From assembly GCF_007655135.1 (NCBI RefSeq), contig NC_045128.1, positions 11,718,001 through 11,782,000 on the forward strand: 64,000 nucleotides of DNA. The letters run 5' to 3'. The position numbers and the translations under genes were made by a program. The DNA comes from Punica granatum (Eukaryota; Streptophyta; Magnoliopsida; Myrtales; Lythraceae). Below, in pieces: positions 1 to 10,926 of this stretch. Positions within the stretch are counted from its first letter, which is position 1, and each line of letters begins with the position of its first letter. The notes beneath the pieces were generated by a model. The model searched no databases and was not told where the DNA came from. It saw nothing but the letters and a program-made list of their open reading frames with translations.

Positions 1-1032
1 GATAAAAACAGATAAAAACAGATGAAAATAGATTATTATAGACAAATTGTGTATTAAGCGTCAAGTTTACGTGATTAGCCAATTATATACTGGGATTGTT
101 TGGCAAACAATTTCCTAGCCTAAACAGAACATAGGTAGACGCGGTGCTAGGCCAACTAAGCATGTGGGTCTATTTTAGATTGTTCTGTATAGTGACAATG
201 CGATTTTTTACAAATTAGGCCAAGAGCGTGTGTTTTCACCTGAAAATCCAAAACATATCCCTTGTTGCCTATTTGCCCGTGTTTGATTAGGCCGAGTGCA
301 CAATTAGTCGAATTTTGCGTTTCCTGACAGAAGAACCCATTATATCAGTGCGATTACTGGTAATTTGTCAATTCATGCACTTTGCTTAGAGCTGAGTGAT
401 TTATTTAGTCAAATTACACGTCCCTTGTCCTGTATGTGAAATTCTTTGAGTGATTACTGTCTTACGCCTTCGGTACTATGGGTTTGTGAAGCAATTTGTG
501 ACACGAAGACCAAGGCAGGTCCTCGAGGCCCGAGAATGCCCAGTCAGTGATGGCCGATGCGCTCTTAGACCCTCATGGGCCCGACGTAGTCGTCAATACA
601 CAAATACACACACATTATTTAAAACTGACGCGTTTGACTTTCGATTTATCACTTGATCAATATCAAATGAAAAAATACGATTGCATGTAATCATACATCA
701 ATCACGATCATAACACGTGTTCTACGAAGCCAGTGCCGCCATGATCATGAGAAACGCATGTAAACACGCAAGCATGCAGGAGCACAATATTTTAATGGAA
801 TCGATAAAACGGCGCCGACTCATGGAAGAAGAAAATAATATGAACATACATAGCGACGCCACATACGCATAATGAGCCTAACAAAACGTATTAAAAGAAT
901 ATGCATATTGTTGGTCGGGGACTCAAATGAGATGGGTTGGAAGCTCATGTTATTTTGTTATTTGATTTTTTAAAAGAAATTTTCTGAGGACTGAATTGAA
1001 TAATTTAAAAAGAACTGTAACCAATTTGAAAA
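1..1032. other. No gene recognised
   Basis: AT-rich DNA that opens with a short 10-bp repeat (gataaaaaca). The only open frames are short and match nothing I know. The stretch may belong to the repeat-rich sequence that follows. Confidence 0.5.
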
Positions 1033-1575
1033 TTCGGCTAAAGCGCTGAGGACTGATTTGGAACAGCTCAAAAAGTTAGGGATTGCTTTAAAAATGTCAA
1101 ATTCGACCAAGGACCATTCTGGATTCGCTAAGAACATCAAGGACTAAACTGAAAACGGTGAAAAAGCTCTGTGGACTGAACTGAAAAGGTGAAAAGAGTT
1201 GCAGGGACTGAACTGAAACAGATTAAAAAGTTCTCTGGACTGTTTTGAATCGCCTGAAAAGTTCTGTGGCTGAACTGAAAGTGTTGAAAATAGCCTTGGG
1301 TTCAGTTGAAACAGATCCGAAAGTTTCGGACTAATCTGGAAAAAGTGAAAAGAGTTGCAGGGACTGAACTGAAACAGATTGAAAAGTTTCCTAGACCGAT
1401 CTGAATCGTCTGAAAAGTTCAGTGGCTGAACTGAAAAGGCTGGAAACGGCTTGGGGTTTGATTGAAACAGATCTGAAATTTCAGGGCTGATCTGGAAAAA
1501 GTGAACAAAGTCGTAGGGACTGAAGTGAGACAGATTGAAAAGTTTCTACACCCGAGTTTAGAATAGTCCCGGACA
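1033..1575. repeat. Degenerate tandem array, 156-bp period
   Basis: The phrase gtgaaaagagttgcaggg and close variants recur at 1189, 1345 and 1501, a period of 156 bp. A more diverged copy starts near 1033 and the last copy is partial. Each unit contains several shorter internal repeats of the type gaactgaaa. There is no coding capacity. The array sits next to the LTR-like block at 2679 and could be part of the same retroelement; that is inference. Confidence 0.75.
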
Positions 1576-2678
1576 TCATCACGGTTTGTGAGACCCACTT
1601 TTTCACTCATTCGCCAAATTATCCCACAAACACATCAAGTGGAATTCTAGGCATGTCGTTAAGGTCGAGAATTTTATACCTTTCCCGGTTATTGTTGAGA
1701 GGCAACGTGTGAGGCTTCAAGTCGTCCACGAATGGTGACGGGAACAGGCTTTCAAAGGGCTCCCCATAGCTAAAAAACACAGAAATGACAAACATAAAGC
1801 AACAGGAAAAGAAATAGGGAGACAAACAACAAAGAAAGAAAATGATAAAAGAGTAAAAGCGGGAGGCTTAGCTCGGAGAAGGGTTGAGTAACAATGGTAG
1901 CAGCTCAGGGGGTTCGGGGAAGGCTTAAGGAAGGAGTGACAGCTCTGGAGCTCAAGGAATCGCAAATGGCAGCCACTCGAACCTCATGGAAGTAGCTGTT
2001 CGAAGCAGCAGGAAGCAGTGGCGGGGCTAGCAGTAGGAATGGTAAGGGGAATCTCGTAACAGCACCATCAAGTTCGGGCTGCAAAAGGGAAAGCAACTGA
2101 GACAAAGACAAAGGCTTTGTGACAAACAAAGACGTCTAGATGGAGAGAATGATGGAGAGTCCAGTTAGAAAGAGAGACATAAACATAGAGTTAGAAAGAA
2201 GAGAGGGAGGGAGAAATCACTTTGCTTCGGGGCTTAGTCACAAGGAAGTGGAACGCAGCAGCTGTTGCGTTTAGTGAGAAGGGAGGAGCTGATGGATGCG
2301 TTGGTAGTGGTGGTGGTGGCTGCAAGCCCAAGAGATGGAAGGTGGCAGTAAGTGAAGTTTTGTGATAGGGATTAGCTAGAGAGGTCACGGGCTACTGTTG
2401 CTGGTTAGGAGGAGTTGGTTGCTGTAGATTGCAGGCGAGTCGGTGTGAGCAGAGGGGCATGCTGCAGAGAGAAGGGAGCTGCTGAGAGGAGGAAGAGAAG
2501 AGAGAGCTGGTGATGATGGTGACGGACTGATGCTGCCCGAGGAAAGAAGATGGCATGTGGGAGAGGAGAAAGACGGGAAATGATTGCCTGTACTCAATCT
2601 TGTTCAGCTGAAGCAGAAGGAACAAAGCTCTGACCAGTGGTCCTAGGGATGACCTGAACATTCGAAATTTTTTTGAAC
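1576..2678. other. Repeat-like DNA without a supported gene
   Basis: Purine-rich (GA/GGAG) on the + strand. Several overlapping open frames on - are Ser/Pro/Leu-rich low-complexity translations and do not look like protein families. It leads directly into the LTR-like block and may be part of the same decayed element. Confidence 0.4.
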
Positions 2679-3555
2679 TTCTCATGAGCCTTTTGGTCTG
2701 TCTGGTATTTTTTCTTAATTCTTACACGAGTTAGGCACATCCTCGTAAAATTTGAAGTTCGTTTGACCTCAGGAAGTGCCCAAACCAATTTTTGTTCAAC
2801 AACTGGCCAAAACCGGGAAATTTGGCCCTGATCTGTGAGGAAACCTATAATTCTGTACTAATCTAACCTAAAACATATCCCATTTTTCTTTATTTTCTGA
2901 ATCTTCAATGAATTTAAATCCAAAGACGTTGGACATGCTTGAAAATACGGAGAATTGAATTTTTTATGAATTTTCTCCCTCGATTGGCGGAGTCTGTCCC
3001 GGTCTAGCAGTTTCAGGCATGGTGCGCTCAAAAATTCGTAACTCTTTCTTCGTGTTGAATCTTGGGATGAGCGATCCGTCAAATCGAACCTAACTCGATT
3101 TCCTAGGTCGAGCATATGAGATTCGCCCTTTCATATTCAAGATTGATCATGATATGATGCGTCGAATCCCATGCACGAGCTGCTGTATTCACTGTTTGGA
3201 CACCCCAACTCCCACGAATTTTATGTCTTTACTCGAATGGGTTCTCGATGTGATTTTTTTGTTGAAGTGTCCCCAACTCACCAAATCTTGATCTAAAAAT
3301 ACTGAACTTGGCTCTGGGATCCATGAAGGTAGTCGTACTCACCAAAGAATACTATACAGATATATGAGTTCCTCTTTGTCCACTGCATTCGGTTTGAATG
3401 TTGATAATTCTTGTCTTACTCTTCGGGACCAACTGTGTGTGCCACAAAATTCCATACGTTGCTCTCGCCATTTTTTGTTAGAGTTCTAGAGTCCTAGTCG
3501 GGAGCCTTGCTGATGTTCTGTCCTAAAGCCCGTGGACCAAAATGGGATGCTGACA
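2679..3555 (+). repeat. LTR-like dispersed repeat, copy 1
   Basis: This 877-bp block recurs in the same orientation at 61812-62687 (876 bp) with high similarity along its whole length. Both copies end at the identical string tgctgaca. A shared 3' edge ending in CA suggests the 3' end of a long terminal repeat. I see no primer-binding site downstream and no partner LTR nearby, so I call it a solo or truncated LTR fragment, with moderate doubt. Confidence 0.6.
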
Positions 3556-4716
3556 GTGGTAGCATCCAAAGAAATTATTTCGGTCGGGCAATTTTTCTCA
3601 TATTTGACTGTTATTAGAAATTTGGTCATCTCTTCGACCAAGCGACGCAACCAACTGAAAGATGCCCAAGCAGATCATATTGTAGAGATGATTGCCATTG
3701 AAGAATTGGCAATGGGAAAAGGGAAGTATCAAATTGGCACCTTACAATGTGCATGAGACATACGATGGGCTTCACATTTAACATCACTTAGTAGCTTGCT
3801 CAGGATGTTTGATGCGACTTGTTCTATTCTCAGGAAGATCATTAATGATGGAAATTCCACTCAGAAAAGTGAAGCAGATAGTGTTTATGATTTGATAACA
3901 TCTTTTAAGCTAATATTTGTTTCACATCTCATGATTGATCTCTTGAGCATCACAAATAATCTTAGTCAAGCTTTGCAGCTCAAATCCCAAGATATACTAG
4001 ATGCTTTACATTTGGTATCAACAACAAAGGCACTCATTCAGAGATTCAGAGAAAACGGATGAGATCCTTTACTTGAAAAGGTGAAGTTATTTTGCAATAA
4101 ACATGATATAAAGATCTATCATCTGAATGCTCCATATAAAACGAGTTGAGGGAGATCTCGACATCAATGAGATACCATTTCTATTGAGCATCATTACCGA
4201 GTTGATGTATTTATCGCTGCTATTGATTCCCAAATGCAAGAGATGAATAATAGGTTCGAGGATGATGAGGTGGAGTTACTTAAGCTTACTCTGCTCTAGA
4301 ACCATAAGTTCTACCCAATGGATTTCACGGAGCGAGAAAATGTGCATTTGAGAACTCAATTGGAGCATTTTGAGCTCAAAGCCTGTCGGAGTCCTGATTT
4401 GATAAATGCATAAACATTTTCTGAACTATGTCAAGTGTTAGCAAAGACACGAAAGTCACTGATTTATCCTCTTCTTGACCGTCTAATCCGTCTTGTTTTG
4501 TCACTTCTTGTTTCCACAGAACGAGCATTTTCAACCATGAAGTTAGTCAAGACACATTTGCGCAATAAATTGAAGGATGAGTTTTTATCCAATTACTTAG
4601 TAACATATATTGAGAAGGATATTCCTCGTGATTTTTGTATGGATTATCTTATTGATAACTTTGATCTCTTAAAAGAGCGTGAAGCACAATTTCAAATGTG
4701 TACATTTGACAAGTAA
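3556..4716 (+). pseudogene. hAT transposase remnant (ZMYM1/TTF-type)
   Basis: One reading frame can be followed from about 3556 to 4716. It resembles plant zinc-finger MYM-type protein 1-like transposases: a DUF4371-type central part, then the hAT C-terminal dimerisation region at 4435-4716, with the ERAFS-x-M-x-x-V-K core and the tail NYLVTYIEKDI. The frame is interrupted by several stops, including TGA at 3754-3756 and TGA at 4060-4062, and more near 4150-4310 and 4411. The N-terminal zinc finger and first catalytic part are absent. The block abuts the LTR-like repeat, so the 5' end was probably lost to that insertion. It is a fossil, not a working gene. Confidence 0.85.
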
Positions 4717-5029
4717 AGAGATGAGTAGGGTAAGTGAGCGTTTCAGTTTTACAACATGTTTAGTTTGATATTTTTCAATGGTCTTTTCTTTAATTTTTTT
4801 TTCCTTACCAATAAGCTTCGAAGGTGCCCCCAACATCAAACACGGATTCCTGCTTCCGTCCCTGCCTCTTGTCATACTTACCTGTCTTGTGAGCTTACAG
4901 GGTGTTCATGTGCACTATGTGATTAGTCGGTCGAAACCCGAACACCCTTATTATCAAAAAAGAAATTAATTCACATTCTGTGACGCACGATATGAAGTAT
5001 CTTTTCACTAGAATAACTTTTATTTATGA
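4717..5029. other. Spacer with a possible SINE 3' tail
   Basis: No gene. At about 4890-4968 there is gagcttacagggtgttca, then gattagtcggtcgaaa and an A-rich end. A relative lies at 35430-35510 (cagggtgttcaag, gattagtcgga, A-rich end). Two copies with the same order and an A-tail fit the 3' part of a plant SINE; the 5' ends are not visible. Confidence 0.4.
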
Positions 5030-5500
5030 GAGTCGAATTTGAAATAATATTATGTAAGATTAAAAAATGTCGAACTGGTTGAACCAACTGAGGTTAACTC
5101 TTATTTCACCCAAGTGGTTGCACCATCATCATTATATCAGCCATTTAATTACTTTGGAAAAGAGACTATAATTCTCGATTTTGAAGAAGCGGGGCCTCAC
5201 CATCCCGCAAATATCCAATATCGTGATCCCAATGGTAGTTAGCGACCTCAGATGGGAGAGGTGACCTCCAGTGAGACCGACACCCCATGATAATAAAAGA
5301 AGTTAAAAAGAAAATCGACTGTAAGAGGTGGAAGGGGCCGGTGGGGACGTTGCGGGCCACCCACCACCAGATGTTTGGACTTTCTGGCCCGTATAAATAT
5401 TGCACAATGGGCTTCATCTTATAGGCAGTTTGGTCTTATCCACATTGCTTCTCTCCCTCTAGCTTGTTCGGTCGAAGGGAGGCACTGATGTAATGAACTC
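5030..5500 (+). repeat. Inverted segmental repeat, arm 1
   Basis: Reads as a diverged inverted copy of 32720-33450. Shared landmarks are cttatttcaccc then gtggttgca, cagatgggagaggtgac, ttgcgggccaccc and ttgttcggtc. A further inverted match joins 6540-6630 to 31690-31775 (ctgatatctaatttttgc). An open frame on - at 5166-5417 lies in this repeat, but the homologue at 32.8 kb does not keep it open, so I do not call it a gene. Confidence 0.7.
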
Positions 5501-6016
5501 AATCATTTTTCCTCATATATATATATATATATATATATATCTCTTTACTAATTTAATTGCACCGCAACCATTTCTCCATTACACACAGGACTTTGTTGTG
5601 ACTCCGTTAATTAAACTACATGAGAAAGTCGAAATTCGGCCCTCAACTACGTGTGCCATATATGAATCGTCGTATATTTAGTTTCACGCCTGACAGGCCG
5701 TACTAGTTAAATTCAATTCCTCCTCTAATTGCCTACATATTGGGCGGCTCTGTCCTTTTGCCCCATGCTGTGAAGGAAATTACATGCAAATTGTTGTTAA
5801 TTGACTTCATTTTTGATAATTGAAAGACCAATTAATTCTTTAATTCCTTAGGCTCATATATCTAATCTTGTCTCATTATATCCTTCCCCCACTTTTTATC
5901 TTTTCCTCGTTCCCTTTTTGGTTTAACATCGTTCCCCCATTTTGCTGAGGCCATATAGAACGTTGACCAAACTCCCAACAAGAAACAGAGAATAAGTTGA
6001 CCGCCAAATTCTTCCC

Positions 6017-6025
6017 TATATATAT
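6017..6025 (+). promoter_or_regulatory. TATA box of the 6.1-kb RING-H2 copy
   Basis: tatatatat about 60 bp before the ATG at 6084, followed by accaaaccatca. The intact paralogue on - has the same order (ccctataaaac, then cccaaaccatca), so the proximal promoter is shared by both copies. Confidence 0.6.
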
Positions 6026-6083
6026 CCAAAACCAAACCATCACGCATTCTTCATACAATTCTCTCTTCCCTCTATTGAATCTA

Positions 6084-6439
6084 ATGGCAGCCTTATCCTC
6101 AGCAAGTCCGGTCACCAAAGCAGCTTACTCAGCGATCAATCTCCATTTCGACTTAGACGAGGTCATCGCCCCGGTTGACACTGTGAGGCCAGCCCGAGAT
6201 CACCACCGAACTGGCGGCTCATAGTCTTGGCTTTTCCAGCAGTACCTCCCGGTGAGGCTAATTGTTGCACGGTGTGCATGGAGGGTTTCGGTTCCAGCAG
6301 AAGCAGCAGGCGAATCCCCTGCGGCCATGTCTACCATGCCAGATGCATCGCGACGTGGCTCTCCCTCTACGACTCCTGCCCTCTCTGCCGGCTCAAGGTC
6401 TCTCCAGAGATCCCCAGTGGCAGAGGACTTGAGCTATAG
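6084..6439 (+). pseudogene. Frameshifted RING-H2 finger protein copy
   Basis: Paralogue of the intact RING-H2 gene at 37849-38232. The ATG at 6084 opens a frame that starts MAAL and contains the shared FDLDEV motif, but it stops at TAG 6222-6224. The rest of the protein continues in another frame: NWRLIVLAFPAV, then the RING-H2 domain C-x2-C ... PCGHVYHARC ... CPLC, ending at TAG 6437-6439. A net one-base indel between about 6190 and 6210 explains the break. All eight zinc ligands are still present. No GT-AG intron would restore the frame neatly. Promoter and start are conserved, so the break is recent, or it is an assembly or base error. Confidence 0.8.
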
Positions 6440-6539
6440 ACTCGATCGCGCGCGCATATATATATATATGTTGCTTTCCATTTCTCTATTTGATAATACA
6501 TGACTGTAATTTTGATATCAATAGACATAAGTATGTACA

Positions 6540-6630
6540 TTTTTTTTTTCTGATATCTAATTTTTGCTTCCTTATGCAAATGTAAGTCATCTTACACGAA
6601 TTTCTTTCTGATGGCAAATGTTATTAAGTG
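6540..6630 (+). repeat. Short inverted-repeat partner of 31690-31775
   Basis: Contains ttttttctgatatctaat, a cttacacgaatttctttc block and ggcaaatgttatta, all found in reverse complement near 31.7 kb. It lies just after the RING-H2 pseudogene. Confidence 0.65.
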
Positions 6631-6676
6631 GTGGGTTTAACAGCTTCATGAGTATATATATATATATATATATATA

Positions 6677-7101
6677 GGTAAATTGTACTGGTGGTCCAAA
6701 ATATTTTACAAATATTTCAATATGGTACAAAAATATTTTTTTGCTACTTGATGGTGCAAAATGTTTCAAAGTTGTTTCAGTATAGTACAAACTGTCATGT
6801 CGCCATTAGCGCCTTCAAGCCGATGCTGATGGTGCAAAACCGATTTTTGTGGGGCGTTACATGATGGTGCAAAATGTTTTGAAGTTGCAACTTAATAGTA
6901 CAAAATGTTTTACGTAAGTTACATGATGGTACAAAATTTACAGTCTTGTAAAGGACGGCTTGATAGCGTTAATGGTGAGATGACGGTTTGTACTATACTG
7001 GAACAACTTTGAAACATTTTGTACTATCAAGTAACAAAAAAAACGTTTTGTAGCATATTGAAACATTTATAAAACTTTTTGAACTATCAGTGTAATTTAC
7101 C
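6677..7101. mobile_element. Fold-back MITE inserted in a TA microsatellite
   Basis: About 145-bp terminal inverted repeats. The left end runs ggtaaattgtactggtgg and the right end, in reverse complement, runs ggtaaattacactgatag. The arms keep matching through tttcaaagttgtt and cagtatagtacaaac. The element is 425 bp, has no coding capacity and is flanked on both sides by (TA)n, so its target-site duplication cannot be read. The superfamily is uncertain; a Mutator-type or TA-targeting element would fit. Confidence 0.8.
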
Positions 7102-7348
7102 ATATATATATATATATATATATATAAGACGTGATAGGTACTGCCCTAATACTTCGTGGCGCTATTCATAAAAACTAAATAAAGAAATAATATATAATAA
7201 GTTACCAGTTGTCTGTATAGATGGTCGACATTCTTTTCATGAGTCGGCACAAAGAGAACACTTTCATCTGGGTTAATTTGTCTTTTCAAGTATATTTCGA
7301 TTAATTTAAGGGTACATTCGCAAATATCCCTTATTTCATTGTAATGGT

Positions 7349-7525
7349 TTTTTTTTTTGTGTAAACCTTGGTATTCGAAAACCTAATTGGACAATGACTA
7401 ATTTAGTCGAGTCAGGTTAGCCCACTAAAGTGTAAAACTTTTTTAGCGTGGATTTTCTATATTTATAAGGATTCGAACCCAAAACCTTATTTAAGCAGAA
7501 CAAATGACGAACCCCTTAAATCCAC
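7349..7525 (-). repeat. SINE-like element with B-box
   Basis: On - it reads gggttcgaatcc (a pol III B-box match), then a body with gactcgactaaatt, and ends ccaaggtttac plus an A-run (T-run at 7350-7358 on +). Relatives lie at 9583-9720, 52576-52760 and 56336-56520. The start of the 2.2-kb tandem duplication falls inside this element. Confidence 0.6.
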
Positions 7526-8576
7526 CCACATTGGAATGGTACTTGTATTTTTGAAACGGGACACTGACTCATATATTCAAGCACACTGACCCTCTTAAAT
7601 CCACTCACATTGGAATGGTACTTGTATTTTTAATTGCCATTTGCGCCTCTAGTTTGTTTTAGTCATTCGACAAAAAAGTAAAAAAAAAAAAAAGAGTGAA
7701 AAGTAAGAGCCAGATGAAAAGAAGATGGTTTATATAGCGTTTGGTAAGCATAGTCATTTATATATATATATATATATATTATTTGGGTTATAAGAGAGAC
7801 TTAAAGGTTTTTTTTTTTTATAAGCAGAGAGACTCAAAGGTTAATAACAAAAGTTGATAGTTAATAAATAATATAAAAAATTCATATAAGTGAAAATCAA
7901 ATTTAAAACTTATAAATTCTTATACGAGAACGATTCAATACGCTAAGCTCTTTCTCAATGGAAAGATCAATTTTATCCACGTTGAATCGCTCCGCATGGC
8001 AAGACCCATATACATGCCAAGGGTTTAAACAAATTTCTTTCTTTTTTCTTTGTTTTAGTAGCTAGGATTAACCAACTTTCATAGTTTACATACCTACAAA
8101 GAAAAATTAAACAAACATATATGATACTATATGGAATGAAGATTATTTGTCTCGTGCAATGTGATACTTCCTTACACTAGTGAAAAGATTGGTGCATTTC
8201 TTTTCATTTCATTTCAGGTGAGTCAAAGTGAAAAAGAAAATAGAGAGTAATTTTCTCTAATGATAAAAAAGAAATAAATTGTACATCTCTATTATTATAA
8301 AAGCCGAAGAGTCCCTTTTTCCCACTTTTGTCTTCCCAAAATTGCCGATATCATTACTTTCAACTAATTACAACAAAAAATTGGGCATATATTTGTAATT
8401 TACAAATAACAATCACCCAACTCATCCACTTTTCTCTCCCTCCGTTTCTCCTTTCTCTCAATTTAGTCTTCATCTTTGACCCATGTACGTGTATGAAACG
8501 TCCTACCTTTCCTTGTCTTTTCCCTCTTTTTATTATTATTATTTAGTTTTAAGTAATAGATCCCAAATTTACAACA

Positions 8577-8584
8577 TAACCAAA
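8577..8584 (+). other. Empty MULE target site
   Basis: taaccaaa in an otherwise continuous sequence. In the downstream copy the same place carries the MULE between taatcaaaa and taaccaaaa. This is direct evidence of the pre-insertion sequence. Confidence 0.85.
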
Positions 8585-9160
8585 TATAATTGCACCTATC
8601 GGGAGTATCATTGAAGTGCTTAATTTATTGTCCATGTGTAGTACGGGTGGGGATCTAATTTAACCAAAAAAAAATCATTGGAGAAATCATCCTTTGTAAG
8701 CCACTGGAAGTTTATCAAGAATATTAGGAGGACATTCTCCGTCGAGGAGTACTCAAACAAATTGCCATCAATTTTTTTTATAATTTTTTTTTAAACTCTT
8801 AAACGAACTGCCCTCTTTGTTTTATCTTAATGTTTCTATGAAAATAGCCCAGCGCTGCTTTTCTTGCTTCTCTGACCACGCCTTTGTGGTTACATCATAC
8901 AAAATCATGCATGTGATTAAAACTGATCAAAGCCTTAAGTAAAACCTCAAACTCACCATTTACCCAAAAAAAAACCTCAAACTCACGATCTTGCGAAAGT
9001 GGGACCAATTCCTAGCACGAACAGCAAGTTACGTGATTAATAATGCCCCGATGACGATGATCGGGTAGAGGAGAAATGGTCCTCGTTTCCTTTATTCCCT
9101 TTTTGTGCGGTGGAATCGGCAGGAGAAATCGCATTTTAATTTGATTGATAATACAAAAAT

Positions 9161-9455
9161 GCCACGTCACCGATGATGACGTGTCAAAAAACATAATTAT
9201 TAATAGAATATGCAGAGAATCCACAAGTGTCAACTGGATGCGGGCCCCACATACCGAAGGTATTAATACGCGCACCCGGCGCACAAGAACCCAATTGTTG
9301 ACAAGGGGCCCACGCCGTCGTTGTAGCGGACCTCTCGTGCACCGGGACCATCGAGGTTTGGCCTGACACATGGCGCCCCGACAACGACGCCGAATAGGAA
9401 GTCTCCTGTCATGCTTCCGCCCATCTTCCCTCCCAAGTCCCAACCACTATAAAAA
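9161..9455 (+). promoter_or_regulatory. Duplicated dioxygenase promoter (copy A)
   Basis: Keeps gccacgtcac at 9161-9170 and tgacgtgtca at 9177-9186, two ACGT-core elements of the kind bound by bZIP factors, and a TATA box tataaaaa at 9448-9455 followed by the same leader (cctgatcaggtc) as the real gene. It sits 80 bp before an ATG that opens only a truncated exon. Confidence 0.6.
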
Positions 9456-9527
9456 CCTGATCAGGTCTCCTCGTGATCAGAGCAATCAGAGGAGCCGGGA
9501 GCAAAGCGAGAAAGCTTCTTCCCGAAA

Positions 9528-9599
9528 ATGCCGAAGCAGAGCAGCACTGCCGATGGCGCCTTCGAGGTTACCAAGGTCAGAAATTCAATTAGGTTCTGA
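9528..9599 (+). pseudogene. Truncated exon 1 of the dioxygenase
   Basis: ATG at 9528 starts MPKQSS and runs to GAFEVTKV, matching the first codons of the gene at 18963 with a short internal deletion. Homology to exon 1 stops at 9578. The frame then enters SINE-like sequence and stops at TGA 9597-9599 after 23 codons. There is no splice donor and no downstream exon. It is a by-product of the tandem duplication. With an intact promoter upstream it could still be transcribed. Confidence 0.9.
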
Positions 9600-10926
9600 T
9601 TAATCTAATCGAGTCAGATTAACCTATTAAGAGGTGAAACTCTTTCAGCGTGGATATTCTGTATTTATAAATATTTGAATTTAATACCTTATTTAAACGG
9701 AACAAATCTCAGCCCACATTGATATGGTACATGTATTTTTGAAATGGGACAATGACCCATGTATTCAAGCACGCTGACGCTCTGACAATTTTTAGAAATG
9801 GACATTGAACCCTCCTCATGCAAGGAATGTAGTGTCATATAAAGCTTTACAAGGGTCTCAGTGTGACATTAGAAAACTAACAAGGGTGTTTGTGTTCTAA
9901 AAATAATAGATGTCATCATCCTATTTTAAAAGTAGATGTGTCACTGTCCTCTAATAAAACTACAAAAGATATTGGTCAAATTTACTTTTAATTTAATTGC
10001 CATTTACGCCTCTTGTTTGTTGTAGTCATTAGACAGCAAAGTAAAAAAAAAAAAAGAGTGAAAGTAAGAGCCAGATGAAAAGAAGATGATTTATATAGTG
10101 TTCGGTGACCATATTCATTCATTCAAATGATCAATATATATATATATATATATATATATGGATTATAAGAAAGACTCAAAGCTAATAAAAAAATTAATAG
10201 TTAATAAAGAATATAAAAAATTCAGATGAGTGAAAATCAAATTTAAAACTTCGAGATTTTTATACGAGAACAATTCAATACCCGAAGCTCTTTTTTAATG
10301 AAAAGATCAATTTTATCCACGTTGAATCGCTTCGCATGGCAAGATCCATATACATGCCAAGGGTCCTAAAAATAGAGATTAACCGACTTTTTTGTTTTGT
10401 TTTGTTTTGTTTTGTTTTGTTTTTAGGTAGCTAGGATTAACCAACTTTCTAGGTTTACATACCTACAAAGAAAAATTAAACAAACATATATGATACTATA
10501 TGGAATGAAGATTATTTGTCGTGCAATATGATACTTCCTTACACTAATGAAAAGATTGGTGCATTTCTAATCATTTCATTTCAGCTGAGTCAAAGTGAAA
10601 AAGAAGATAGAAAGTAATTTTCTCTAACGAGAGAAAGAAATAAATGGTACATCCTATTATAAAAGCCGAAGAGTCCCTTTTTCTCACTTTTGTCTTCCCA
10701 AAATTACTTTAAACTAATTACAACAAAAAATTGGGCATAAATTTGTAATTTACAAATAACTATCACCCAACTCATCCACTTTTCTCTCCCTCCGTTTCTC
10801 CTTTCTCTCAATTTAATCTCCATCTTTGACCCATGGACGTGTACGAAACGTCCTACCTTTTTTTCCTCCTTTCTTTTGTTTATTTAGTTTTAATTAGTAA
10901 ATCCCAAATTTACAACATAATCAAAA
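9583..10926 (+). repeat. Tandem duplication, copy B, left part
   Basis: Aligned with 7382-8584. It starts inside the SINE-like sequence, directly after the truncated exon. It includes an extra stretch at about 9780-9990 that copy A lacks, the (TA)n tract at 10134-10160 and a (TTTTG)n run at 10388-10424. It ends at the MULE target-site duplication 10918-10926 (taatcaaaa). Confidence 0.88.

Larger units (their letters stand above)
7382..9578 (+). repeat. Tandem duplication, copy A (uninterrupted)
   Basis: About 2.2 kb that is repeated at 9583-10926 plus 18054-19026. Shared landmarks run in order: the SINE body, a (TA)n tract, tatatgatactatatgg, aaagccgaagagtccctt, the acaacata target site at 8571-8578, a ggaaatggtcctcg-type region, the TATA box and the first codons of the dioxygenase. 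Copy A holds the empty target of the MULE that splits copy B. It ends abruptly inside exon 1. Confidence 0.9.

Noticed and set aside
5166..5417. 83-codon frame on -
   Set aside because: Lies in a segment repeated near 32.8 kb where the frame is not conserved.
6190..6230. Intron explaining the RING-H2 frame change
   Set aside because: Alignment with the intact paralogue leaves no room for an intron; a one-base indel is enough.
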